Notes under the pieces: model-generated | Seen by the model: only the letters and a program-made list of their open reading frames with translations | Databases searched by the model: none | What the model was told of the DNA's origin: nothing | Part shown: positions 11,017 to 31,330 of the stretch, piece by piece | Layout of the letters: each line of letters opens with the position of its first letter | Position numbering within the stretch: position 1 is the stretch's first letter | Origin: Zygnema cylindricum | Taxonomy: Eukaryota > Streptophyta > Zygnematophyceae > Zygnematales > Zygnemataceae | Reading direction: 5' to 3' | Assembly (NCBI GenBank): GCA_037447655.1 | Contig: JBBHKE010002555.1 | Location: 250,001-314,000 of the forward strand | DNA: 64,000 nucleotides | Program-made: the position numbers and the translations under genes

Positions 11017-12458
11017 TCAATAAGATGGAGGGCGAGGCTCCCCAAACCACCGCGGAGGGTCAAAACCACTCCCACCTGCATACGTAAAAATGTTCATTAG
11101 TGTGTATACTTGTGAAAAGTTTCTGAATGTATGTTTTGCAATTATAAGAGACCGAGAATAAAGTTTTCATTCCATCAGATGGAATTTCGTGAACTATACC
11201 TGGCTGTTGAGCCTAACACCTGATATAAAATGGATTTATGATTATGGAATGATTGTAGATAAGGACAAAATCCACACCAATTCAGATGTTTCATAGGTAA
11301 TAGAATGGACAAAAAAATAACGATCTGGAATCTCTCTTTTACATAGTCGAGAGAGGAATGGGGCAAAGGAAGGAGGGGATAAGATCAAGGAAAGAGAAGG
11401 GAAAGACAAGTGCTGAAATATGACATTAAAGAGGGATAGGGAGAGGGGAGAGGGAGAGGAGAGGGAGAGAGAGAGAGGGGGGGGGGGCGGTCACGGAGAG
11501 GTTTACACCCGTGTCATCTCGACAAAGTTATGAAAAACAATATTGTTACTTCTGATTTCCTTATGAAATTGTGGGCGGAGAAATGTTTTGAACAAAAAGA
11601 AGATATTATGTATATAAATAAATTTCTCCTGCCTTTTTATATGCTCGTTATCGTGAAGTATTGCCGACACTTTCAAGCCACAAAGGAATTTAGTAGCCTT
11701 TCCAGCAAACTTAGCAAAATCTTCAAATAACATTATCGATTATAAGTTACTAAAACTCATACCTGCAAGCTTAAATGACACAATTCACAAATGAGGTGGT
11801 CTATGCTTTCTCAGCTTTTCAATGTTTAACTATCTCACTTTTTTTTTTTGTCCTTTCCAGTTATATGAGTTCACAGTTTCGCAGATTAGTCTCACCAAAA
11901 GGATTGCAACGGGCCAATCTCCATGCAGTTAGAATAGTTCCTTTGAAAACCCCATATCTTTTGAAGGCCTCCATTCCATATTCGCTACATGTCGGTACAT
12001 ATCGGCAGCTTCCGGGAAGAAGCGGGGAAATTTCCGCTATATCGAAAAAAAAAAAAAAAAAACCTTTTAACAACAAAATACAATCCTAAAGATTCAAAGA
12101 CAAAACCAGATCCACAGAAGCTAAATTGAAATAGAAAAACAAAAAAGGTATTTGAATAGGATTTGAACGCCAGATAGTATGCACCAGAGAGGAGGTCTAA
12201 GATGATATCTTCTAATGCTGTTCATATACTGAAATGCAAATCACACTCAATCATCAAAAGGCTATCAGCAATTTTGGTGGAAAAACTCAAAAAAATCAGT
12301 ACCATAAAGCAGAAAAATGTTAAGAGATTGAAGGTTAAAATAAAAGAGACGCAATATGACTTTACCTTTGTAAAATCTAAGCAATACCAGAGCAGCTTTC
12401 ACTCCAAGACTCGCTGTTTCTGTTTTCTTCTCTAGAGATTCCAATCCTCCATTGTCAA
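11017..12458 (-). CDS. YidD-like membrane protein insertion factor, last three exons
   Basis: YidD in bacteria helps YidC/Sec insert membrane proteins; plant relatives are predicted to act in plastids. Three minus-strand exons join in frame: 12458-12366 ([11 protein letters not shown]...[13 protein letters not shown]), 12036-11896 ([20 protein letters not shown]...LARCNPF) and 11075-11017 ([13 protein letters not shown]...PSY, then TGA). All junctions have GT/AG borders and matching phases (1,1). The [11 protein letters not shown] and [13 protein letters not shown] motifs, the SPLLP start and the amphipathic segment before them are the family core. The 5' end is open: 12838-12748 is a possible preceding exon (correct exit phase, donor GTGGGT), and the targeting peptide and start codon were not found. 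Confidence 0.85.
11397..11492. repeat. GA/G-rich simple repeat in an intron of the YidD-like gene
   Basis: AGAGGGAGAGG words ending in a G-run at 11478-11488, within the intron 11076-11895. Confidence 0.8.
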
Positions 12459-12930
12459 CTGCAAGAATACAAACAAAAGTCTAAGAATTTGCCAACAAAA
12501 AACACTACTTAATTTTTCCACTTGTGACCAATGTTACAAGTTTTAGCCACATCTGTCCGTTTAAAAACTCCAAAACATACATCTCCAACTACCAAATTTA
12601 CAACCGACAGATTTGTAAGCTGAAGCTTCTAATTTTTCTAACAGACAAATGAGGTTATCTTCTTTAGAATCACTGAACCAGCAACAAACTGCGAGTTTAA
12701 GCTCATCTCAAGTTGAGAACATCACAATTTATAGTTGATAAACCCACCCTTTGGAGGATTGTCCTTCACAGCTTCAAGAAAGTGGCCATCTTTGTGACCG
12801 CAACTACAGCGATTGGACCTTCTGTGTCGTCTATGAACCTACATGGTTCCACCATTTTGAAGCCTGCTTCAATTGTTTTGTATGTTAAAAAAAATGTCAA
12901 AATCCTCTCTCCCTCCATTTCTCCCTCCCC

Positions 12931-12961
<31 letters not shown>

Positions 12962-15199
12962 ATCTCCCTCTCCCCCTCCCCCTCCTCCCCCATCCCCTCC
13001 CTCTCCCCCTTTTCCCTCCCCCTCCGCCACTTCTCTCCCCTTCCCTCACTTTTTCCCTCCGCTCTCTCCCTCTCTCTAGCACTTGCTCACACACACCAGA
13101 TCAAAATCTTTTTGAGGGGGTTAAAATTCATCATAGTCATCGAATTCTTTTATGGAAGTCCATATCATAAAAAAACACATGACAAACGTTCAACCATGTA
13201 AATTGAAAACTGGAAATAACAAAAACCTGAACTCATGATCAGTCATTTTCCTTGCTCTACTACCTGGAGCTAGTCTATTGTTCACATATCCTTTTTCCCT
13301 CGGAATCGACTTGGTGAAATCCATTAGTGAAAAGAATTGCATCTTATACTACAAATCAAGAACAGCATTTATAATCAATGAGAATTACAACTTCTTGAAT
13401 GGTCGCGGCAAGTGAAATATTTAAACAACAGATCTTTACTGAAGAAGACTCAAGAGAACAGTCTCACAGATTTGTCATTCACATCAGCTCCTTTGATGCT
13501 GAATTGGACACAGTCATGTATTTGAGTCGCACTGGAGCATTTCTTTGCAAACGATGGTACGGGTGACTTAGGTTTTTTCTCTGCATATTGGCTGCAATCA
13601 TCACAAAACCAACAAAAACATACATAATCACTTATACACTTTCAGAGTAAAAAACATATTTCAAAATTTCTATTGTTGTGCTCCGTTGTGCAGATAATGT
13701 GTAAGAGATGAGGCTAACAAGGTAAGTTGTTATTGAAGAAATAAAACAATTTATGAATTGATAACAACGACTGTTCATTCAATAACATATTAATTCAATT
13801 TTTTAACGATAAAACAGTGCCTCAAATTTGCTTTATCATTGAAAACAATATATCAAAGATTAGTTACATTCATCAAATATGTCAATGTTGATTATTTCAT
13901 ATTCATCTTCACGTTCAAAAAGGAAAGCATTCTTGTTCTCGGTTGCTTCTACATTTCTGTTTTAGAACATTACATGTGTAAGTCAAATATTCCAGAGTTC
14001 TGTCAGACATGGGCTTCTCCTTAATATTCTCCAACTACAAAACTCAGTTTTTCTTGAGACGTTAAAAGTAAAAAGTTTAGAAATGGTTATTAAAAATTAT
14101 TTTGATAAACGAAGTTACTCAACTAAATGGGAGTGGTAGCAAGAGTCATCATAAACTTCCGCCATTAGCATCATTGCAAAGAATCACAAGAGACTCCTTC
14201 CATTATTTTTACCTTAAATACTGTAGAACAGCCGTTTATATCAATGCTTGAAAATTTGTTAAGCAATATTGAAGTAAAAACACTAGTAATGCTGTTTCTA
14301 AAATCAGCAGATTTTAGTTCAATCTGCTGGAAGGCTCAATCTTAGCTTAGGTTTTATAATTTTCGCAATATGCCATGTTCTTTTCAAGCAAAGTTGGTTT
14401 TGAATTGGAGAAATTTCCTGCTCACATACTCCAGCAGAGCTCGTTGGCTCTCCTTTTAGCATCTGAAAGATGATATCTTGAAAGCCTAGATGTCTGGAAA
14501 TCTGAAAGTTTGGAGGTTTTGGTCGATTTCAGTTCCGCTAAAACTGATTTCTTCTGAAAGGTCACAGCTGATGAAGCAGACTGCTGAATCACACTCATGG
14601 CTTGCTAAATTTTAGCGACTACTTTTTAGTGAATACACTTTCGCTCACTCTTCAGATTTATTTGACGAATGTTTTTTTATACACACAATTTCGCCTACTC
14701 TTCAGAGAGACCGGTCAGAAAAATACGAAAAGAAAGAAGGCTTCAGGGCGAAATCAGAGCTCGCTTTACACAGGAATAATGTTATAAAATCTTAAAACAA
14801 ACTGCAAGAAAGAAACGGTTTCTAGACTGTTAAAACTGAAGTTAAGGTAAGCTAATGTTAAAGACGTATTACTGATATGATACAAAGAACATTATTATGG
14901 ATTTCTGAAGGCATTTGAAGTTTTAAGGAGGTTACAGTACTGTAGTTTAGCTCAGAGACATTTTGGTCTGTTTTGCATTCAATTCATCAGAATGTCAAAT
15001 GACGTGAGTTATACCTTGAGTGAAAATTGACTTTTCATTTTGGTGTCTGTCGGATGAATGAAAAGGAGATAATCTTACCAACTTTATAGATTTGCGATTT
15101 TATGAAACAGCTAAGTGGAAGAATTTCAGAGTTTCTTCAAAAAATTTAGAAGCAAAGTAAATAGGTCTGCAGCACCTCAGTACATTCTGACTGATTTGT
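12459..15199. other. 5' flank of the YidD-like gene with possible unassigned exons
   Basis: 12921-12961 is a C-run followed by a CT-rich tract to about 13080. On the minus strand, 13340-13240 has a frame with DFTKSIPREKGYVNNRLAPG, and 13590-13450 has a frame after a GATTGCAG acceptor (QYAEKKPKSPVPSFAKK...). Either could be an upstream exon of the YidD-like gene or part of another gene. 13650-15199 shows no clear coding sequence. Confidence 0.3.
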
Positions 15200-15376
15200 T
15201 AGTGTTGGGTATCGAGGACCATTTGCCGATATTCAATATATATCGAATATCAGATACCTGATAGTCGATATATCGCCTCGGTATATCGAAAATCAAAATA
15301 TCGCGATGCATCAACAACATATCGGCAATATATAGTATCGCCAATATATCGAGGCTTTTTATAAAAAAAAAAAAAA
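15200..15376. mobile_element. 5' half of a hAT-type MITE
   Basis: Starts TAGTGTTGGGTATCG, runs through CGATATATCG-rich sequence to CAATATATCGAGGC and an A-run, then stops. No matching right end was found before the next full copy at 16647. Confidence 0.75.
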
Positions 15377-15404
15377 ACTATTCTTGCTACTGCTACTAGT
15401 ACTA

Positions 15405-15949
15405 CACCGTGAATCGCTATTAGCGTAATGAAATAGATAGCGTAATGAAAAAATTAGCGTTATTTTCGCTATTTGGGAATGTCGTTTTTTTATTTTTTTT
15501 TAAAAAGGTGTATTCTAATTTCGGCGTTTATGCTAATTTGGGAACAGCAAAAATGGAATATTCGTTGTACGATTATATACATTAATATATGTATCCGTAC
15601 AAAATATTAAAAATCGTACGTCGTCGTGAAATTTAAATATCCGTACATGTAAGACTAATTTACGTGTCAAAACAATCCCGTTTTCTTAGCGCATGATCCT
15701 ATGCGTGCGCGTCTGATTTAACTCATTTTTTGTAAAATTCTCACTTGAAAAGGTACATTTATGTACGGTCTGACATCGACCGTACACCACACTATTTAGA
15801 TATTGTTGTAATTCGTCCTTTACGCTATTTTGTACGGTACCTTAATTAACGTCAAGGAAAAATTAAAACCATGTATCCTATTTGAGGAAAAAAATCAAAA
15901 TTTTAAGAACCCAAATTAGTGTCGTTGACACTAATAACGATGCGCGGTG
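15405..15949. mobile_element. TA-flanked MITE, long form A
   Basis: Ends CACCGTGAATCGCTATTAGC and, at the other side, CTAATAACGATGCGCGGTG, each flanked by TA, as for Tc1/mariner-like target duplication. The interior is close to 42566-43083. No transposase. Confidence 0.8.
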
Positions 15950-15975
15950 TAGTACTACTGCTGCTGCCAGTACTA

Positions 15976-16534
15976 CACCGCCAATCGCTATTAGCGTTGT
16001 GTACGCTAATTCCGTCCCGCTTTTTTTTTTTTTATTCTCCATTAGCGTAGTTCATTCTATTTTTTTCTTTACTCTATTTAGGGTTTATTTTTTAGTACCG
16101 TACAAAATGGAAGTACGTCGTCAGTTAATTAGTGTGGTGTACGGATAATGTCAGACCGTACAAAATTGTACCTTTTTAAGTGAAAAAGTATAATTAATGA
16201 GTTTTAGTAGCCGCGGACGCATGAGAATGTGCGCTCTAAAAAGGGGGTCTAATCGGGTTGTCAAATATTACGTTCGCACATATTCGTCCAGCAACCACGT
16301 TTCGACTGTGTGAACGTACGATTTGTGTACGATTTGTAAGATTTTGTACGAATACCTATATTAGGGTAAGCATGTTTGCGACCGACATTTTTTTTTTCAA
16401 AGATCCTAATTAAAATTATTAAACAATTAGAATGTATGTTTTTTTTCAAAATTTTCAAATTCTTAATTAGCGTAAACCACGGTAATTTTTCATGTACGCT
16501 AAAGAAACTTCTACGCTAATAGCGATTGGCGGTG
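15976..16534. mobile_element. TA-flanked MITE, long form B
   Basis: Ends CACCGCCAATCGCTATTAGC and GCTAATAGCGATTGGCGGTG, flanked by TA. Close relative of 35839-36378: both share the ATTCCGTCCCGC block and the CATGAGAATGTGCG segment. It lies only 26 bp from the form A copy. Confidence 0.85.
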
Positions 16535-16646
16535 TAGTGCTACTGCAGTTCAGGGTCATTATCCTCTTTCACCTCCCATGCTGCCTCCCATCCCTTGGGA
16601 ATCCATGGAGAAAACTAAAAATGTAACCTTTCTATAGTACTACAGT

Positions 16647-17010
16647 TAGTGTTCGGTATCAAGGACCTTTTCCAATATTCGATATATATCGAATTTCAGG
16701 TACCCGATAATCGATATATCGCTTCGATATATCAAAAATCAAATCATCGCGATATATCGCCGATATATCTCCAATATATCGTATCGCCAACATATCGAGG
16801 CATTATTTTTTTTTCCCGATTTAAACCCCCCCCCCCCCCCCCCCCCCCCCCCCTCGGCGATGGAATGTACGGACACCCAGTTTTTGCGATATATATCGCG
16901 ATGATTTATGTTGGTCCCAATACGATATATCGAGGAATTTGCTTGATCGATATTCGATATATTGAATATCGATATTATCGCGATATGAATTTACCCGATA
17001 CCCAACACTA
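16647..17010. mobile_element. hAT-type MITE with perfect 8-bp target duplication
   Basis: TAGTGTTCGG at the left and CCCAACACTA at the right, flanked on both sides by ACTACAGT (16639-16646 and 17011-17018). The 8-bp duplication assigns the family to the hAT superfamily. The core keeps the C-run (about 16826-16852) but has lost the G-run. Confidence 0.92.
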
Positions 17011-17038
17011 ACTACAGTAGTCGCTGGAAATGGATAAG
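16924..17038. repeat. 115-bp segment duplicated perfectly at 17994-18108
   Basis: The right end of the hAT MITE, its target duplication and about 20 bp of flank (to GGATAAG) are present twice with no difference seen. Confidence 0.9.
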
Positions 17039-17304
17039 CAGTAATGGCTACCAATTTGCCGATTGGTAGATATTCCTGCCTGGAAGCCTGAAACGAACAG
17101 TCTGCAAATTAGTTTTTTTCAGTTTGACCAAATTATCGTGTGTGAAGTTCTCTGCGGTACTGAATAATTAATTATACAAAATCAGTACTTACTTTTTGTC
17201 GGTTACATTTTGCGGCGTCTACGTTTAAAGTCACGGAACGAAAATCACGTCGTACGTGGCGTATCAGACAATTTGTCCTTTTCGCTAAATAACATATTAT
17301 ATAA

Positions 17305-17994
17305 AGGGAATTGCTAATCGCAGAGACGATTTTTGCTGCGCGCAGGTAGTTGTCAGAAATTGTACATTTGAAGTACAATTTGGTACAGGCTACGTACCTT
17401 TAATTTCAGATCTGACGGTCAATCCGTCGAACAACTTTGACTGGCGGAATATTGTACCGGCGGTTAAAAAAGCGTCGCGCTTGCACACGTTGACCGTCAT
17501 AAAAAAAAAAAAAATCACACGGCCGGCGCAGGTTTACTGTAACCAAACTGCGGCTGCCACATATAAATAAAATGGCTGCGCGCAGATAGTTTACTGCAAA
17601 AATGAAATCAACTCGCGAACCGTTACATTGAACTTGGACACATATTAAAGGACGACGTACAACATGTGTAAACTCGCACGAAACCAAATAAATTTCGTAC
17701 AAAATAAAAATGCGTACCCGACTACCCGCGTATAAATATCGATGAAACTAAAATGACACGTCGTCACGTCCACGGTGGACGTGACAACGAGTTGATTTCA
17801 TTTTTGCGGCTAACGTGAAGTGATAAACTACCTGCGCGCAGCCATTTTATTTATATGTGGCTGCCGCAGTTTGGTTACAGTAACCCTGCGCCGGCCGTGT
17901 GAAATTTTATTTTTTTTATGACGGTCGACGTTTGCAAGCGCGACACTTTTTTAACCGCCGGTACAATATTCCGCCAGTCAAAGTTGTTCGACGG
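17305..17994. mobile_element. foldback element, right arm truncated
   Basis: Arms 17424-17614 and 17788-17994 are inverted copies (CCGTCGAACAAC against GTTGTTCGACGG; GAAATCAACTCG against CGAGTTGATTTC). The outer left arm (17305-17423) has no partner, so the right end is lost where the duplicated hAT fragment begins. Same family as 59918-60890. Confidence 0.8.
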
Positions 17995-18108
17995 ATATAT
18001 CGAGGAATTTGCTTGATCGATATTCGATATATTGAATATCGATATTATCGCGATATGAATTTACCCGATACCCAACACTAACTACAGTAGTCGCTGGAAA
18101 TGGATAAG
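17994..18108. repeat. second copy of the 115-bp hAT-end segment
   Basis: Identical to 16924-17038; here it is joined on the left to the foldback arm and on the right to a PIF-like end. Confidence 0.9.
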
Positions 18109-18345
18109 GCCTGTTCTCCATTAGGCGGTCCCAGTAAACATGCGGATACGTCTATTTCTGATATTTACTGGCACGGCCTTCCATTATGTCGTGCCAGTAG
18201 TTTCTCAATTATGATTGGCGCCACGTACGCTAGTTTTCAGATTCTTAAAATCTAAAAATATTCTTAAAGCTGACAATCTGTACGTAATATTTGTACGGGT
18301 GGAGGTAGTTAATGACTCGTACGAAAACTTTGCGACCAGATTCTA
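18109..18345. mobile_element. fragment of a PIF/Harbinger-like MITE
   Basis: Starts near CTCCATTAGGCGGTCC and shares CAATTATGATTGGCGCCACG and GGAGGTAGTTAATGA with the inverted strand of 31394-32186. Its right half was not recognised beyond the element inserted at 18346. Confidence 0.6.
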
Positions 18346-19047
18346 AGGGCGTGTCCCCATGTGTTCAAGTAAGGGTTTTTTTCCGTCGTTTACACAGAAA
18401 ATGGGACTTCCTACTTGAAAATATTATGCCGTACGAAAAATGGGCAAAAACTCAAATACATTTTGCGTCATCTTGGAACTTGAAAGGTACGGCTATTTGG
18501 CAGTATTATCATCGCGACCCACTTCCAGGTCATCTTCACACTTGCAATGAAATCAAATCGCGACCTGCTTTTAATCAAAATACTACCCTATTGACGAATA
18601 GAAATCTTGAGTTGCACGCGACAAAAGTTTTCATTTGATTTTTTGCAGTTGGGAGAATACACGAAAAAAAAAATTGTTTGTCCGTTTGCTTATGTTGTCC
18701 ACTTGTGGGCGTCTACAAATGTCATTTTGTAGACGTAGGCGATTGCTTATGTCGTTCACGTGTGGGCGTCAACAAATGACAGTCGGCGTCGACAATTGTC
18801 CCAGTATGTCAGGAGCTCTTTGCGGCGTACAAATGTCCGCAGTTTGTTCCGAGATCGTTGGCGCCTACAAATGTCAGCAGTTTGGGTTTCGCAAGTATTG
18901 GCGACGTGTACAGATGCCACATTTTCAAAATAATGAACGCGCAAGTAACGATTCACATAGGCACACTTTGAAAAGTACACCGTAAAATCAGCGCTAAATT
19001 CCAAAATAACGTTTCAAAATATCGGTTACATGGGGACACGCCCTTAA
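18346..19047. mobile_element. MITE with AAGGGCGTGTCCCCATGT ends
   Basis: Inverted ends AAGGGCGTGTCCCCATGT (18346) and ACATGGGGACACGCCCTT (to 19047). The target duplication is unclear. A 108-codon frame (18312-18638) starts outside the element and matches nothing known. The right half has about six copies of a GGCGTCTACAAATGTC-like word. Confidence 0.75.
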
Positions 19048-19771
19048 GAATTTTAAAACCCGAAGAAGGTAAAAACCAAAAACGTCATGTCTATGACTTT
19101 TAAACAACCTTTTTGTTGTCATGTGACGGTTTTCTTTGATGTTTGTCTGTTTCATGTAATTCCGGAATTTATTGAGGATGAAAAGCTCTTCGGAAAATGT
19201 AGCATACTTTAGAAAGAGCGAAATGAATCTTGTGAAGATAAGTACGATATCAAAATTTATGGTGACTCTTACAAAAATCAATGTCGTTCTTTTGGCTGTG
19301 GTTGTTTTCGCCAAACATTCCTATCTTAAAAATGGCAACACAAGATTATTTTCTCAAAATTTATTTTTCTCAAAGGAATTCTGGTTTCTGTGGTGTTTTC
19401 TGCAATAGGGGAACAATGTAAAGCATTTTAATAACTTTGTATTAAACTAGTTATGTTTTGTGCGTTATAAATTAGAAGTCATTGTTCAGTATTCGGGACG
19501 ATTTGAATAATTGTTATGGTTTTAACTTCATTTTGTACAGCATCTAGTGAAATAAAAAACCTTCAATCAATCAAAAAGCCTTGTCAATTTTTTTGTCTCA
19601 GATACATTAGTTTCATGACAGGACTGGAAAAAGAAGAAATGCATCATCATCTTGTTTCATGTTTTTAGATTGAAAAATATATTCAATTTTCCACATTCAA
19701 CCTTCTCATTGAATGGATATCCATCTTCTTGCAGACTTATGAACACGTACACAACAGAGAAGTAAACCTCC
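19048..19771 (+). other. KDSA upstream region
   Basis: No second gene is seen. A CTTGCAG acceptor at 19728-19734 just before the coding start suggests a 5' UTR intron, with transcription starting upstream. No clear TATA box could be chosen. Confidence 0.4.
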
Positions 19772-29116
<9,345 letters not shown>

Positions 29117-30339
29117 AAACATTAGAAAGCGAAACCAAATTGTGTCATTTCTTTTTTAAACGGAGAAAAAAAAACGCAGTATGTCCCCATTTCTTTATGT
29201 TTTATAGTTTTTTTGTTCCTTTTTTTTTCTCTATGTTTCATTTTCTTGTTTTAAACGTTTTTTGAAGCAAACACTTTCTTTAAATAGTGTAGAGAAGAGA
29301 ATAGGTAGGAGAGGTAGAATTTTTTATTGCAAAATTTTGAAACTTTTATTTGTGTCTAAATGTGTTTTGACAAAAAACTTCAAAAAGAAATTAAAGATGT
29401 TTTTTTTTTTTTTTCCCATTCGAGAGTCGATGAAGGTTTCTCCGAATTTCGAGTTATGTTTTTATAAAGCTTTTGTTATTATTTTTTTCCGATATTTTAA
29501 AATTAGTGTGGGCAATAGGATTGGTGAAGTAAAAAAAAAAACACATAAGACCTCATAATCATAACTCAAAAAGGTAAAAAAAGGAGAATCGCACTACACG
29601 TGAATAATTAATAATTTATAACGTTAAGGAATAATTAGTGTGAAGACTGTTTTAGAATTAATAAATTTATTTTTGAATAACGTCCAAATACTGTAGAGGA
29701 TTGTGAACCGCAGAAAGAATTAGGGTTAAGAAAAAAAAAAAAATAATAGTGGTATTTTTTGTTTTTGTGGTGTTTTCTAAGTCGAGAATATTATTTTTCT
29801 GGTTGGTTTTATGAAAGACGGTCTTGTGCCCTCCAGTTGAATATAATATTACAATAATAATAATAATAATACTAATATATACATAATAATATAAGAATAG
29901 AAAATATATATGGATTACATAGATGGATATCCATGTAATATGGATGCAAAGAAAAGGAGGAAATAGCGCTTGCGCTATTTTCAATTCAAGAGAATTGAAG
30001 TTTCTTTTGAATAATGGTTATGATAATTTTTCTACCTTCATACTTTCGAGAGAAAACCTTGTTTGTTTTTTTTTGTTTTTTAAATGTTTTTTATTTTGTT
30101 TTAAAATGTTGCTTTCCGCAATTTATTAAGCCATTCCTCATTTAAACCCTGATGTGCTTTGGCAATTTTTTGGAGCATTCTAGGCCAATCGTTTTTTTTC
30201 ATGATAGTAAGTGGTCAAAAAATTGGCGGGAATGTTTGTTTTTTGTAGAGTGCGCTTAAATCTACATTGATGTTCTTTTTCTTTTTTAAATGAATTGAAT
30301 TTGACGGTAGGCTAATTTAAAATTTATTTAATATTTCAG
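29117..30339. other. KDSA 3' flank, no gene seen
   Basis: T-rich then AT-rich DNA. No polyadenylation signal stands out from the background. Confidence 0.4.
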
Positions 30340-30414
30340 CCCCATGGCATGTGAAGCTTATCCTGGGAACTCGGATTTAGGGTTTTGGTCACATAGGAAG
30401 AAAAAACGTGACTG
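30340..30414 (+). CDS. possible orphan first exon
   Basis: An ATTTCAG acceptor is followed by an ATG at 30344 and an open frame (MACEAYPGNSDLGFWSHRKK...) ending at a strong donor, CTG|GTAAGC. No downstream exon was found before the MITE cluster at 30.9 kb. It may be a displaced exon or chance. Confidence 0.2.
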
Positions 30415-30903
30415 GTAAGCCAAGCCTTAATAATGGTTTTCTTTTTGTGAGTGCACCTGAATTAGTGAAGCAACGCAGGATTTGAACTTTGTCTCAAGTC
30501 GTGACGTGACAACGCATTTATTGCAATCTCACGGTTAATTTTTTTGGTAATGTTGAAGAATGGTACGGTGCTGTTTTTTTTTTAAATCGTGATTTAAAAA
30601 ACAAATTGAATAGACGTTGTGGTTTTGAAATTCGTAGTCGTTCAAAAATGTGTTGGAATTTCAAAGGAAAAATTTTAAATAGTTTTTAGTTTTTTGGAAT
30701 GACTGTACACGTGGCATCGTCAAAGTTTACAGGTGTCTTTCTTCTCAGCAATAGTTCGTAAATAGTATAGCAAGCATCGGGGGGAATATGGTGAACATAG
30801 AAAAGGTGTGCGTTGGGAAGCGCGCCTTTCTACCTTCATTTCGTATTTTTTTTAAGTAGGAAATTATCAGTATTTTATTATCAGCTGTCAGGACAGTAAA
30901 GTA

Positions 30904-31330
30904 CACCGCCAATCGCTATTAGAGTAAAGGAATAAATAGCGTAAAAAAATTTTAGTGTTATTAACGCTATACTAATTAATCACTAACTCTAGTTCAGTAA
31001 TTTGGGTTTTTTCGAATAATAAATGCCCGTCATATTGATGTCTACATCAATATAAGTATCTGTACAGAATCAGACAATTTGTACGCCAAAATCTGATTAT
31101 TCGAGTTTGCATCTCTTTTCCCAGTGCACATTCACATGCGTGCGCAATTACATTAAATGACATTTTGTACATTTGTATTTCAAAAAGTACATTTTGGTAA
31201 GAAAAAAAATGTCCGTACACCATACTATAAACATTGCCGTGTACTTTCGCTATTAACGCTAATTAAAAAACGAAACCTAAAAGGCGTAAAGGAAAAAATA
31301 GAATTATGGATTGTATTTCAGGCCGAATTA
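30904..31330. mobile_element. TA-flanked MITE, form D, interrupted
   Basis: Begins after TA with CACCGCCAATCGCTATTAGA and is the inverted relative of the pieces at 43091-43728 and 58532-58702 (shares the GATGTCTACATCAATAT and CCGTACACCATACTATAAAC blocks). It runs into the TTA-flanked element at 31331; its other end was not found. Confidence 0.7.

Noticed and set aside
12160-12200. Possible tRNA (GGATTTGAACGCC word)
   Set aside because: Only a weak T-arm-like word; no cloverleaf could be drawn.
12766-12993. Gly-rich minus-strand frame
   Set aside because: The Gly run is the complement of the C-run at 12921-12961.
18312-18638. 108-codon frame as a transposase
   Set aside because: It starts outside the element's inverted repeat and has no recognisable catalytic motif.
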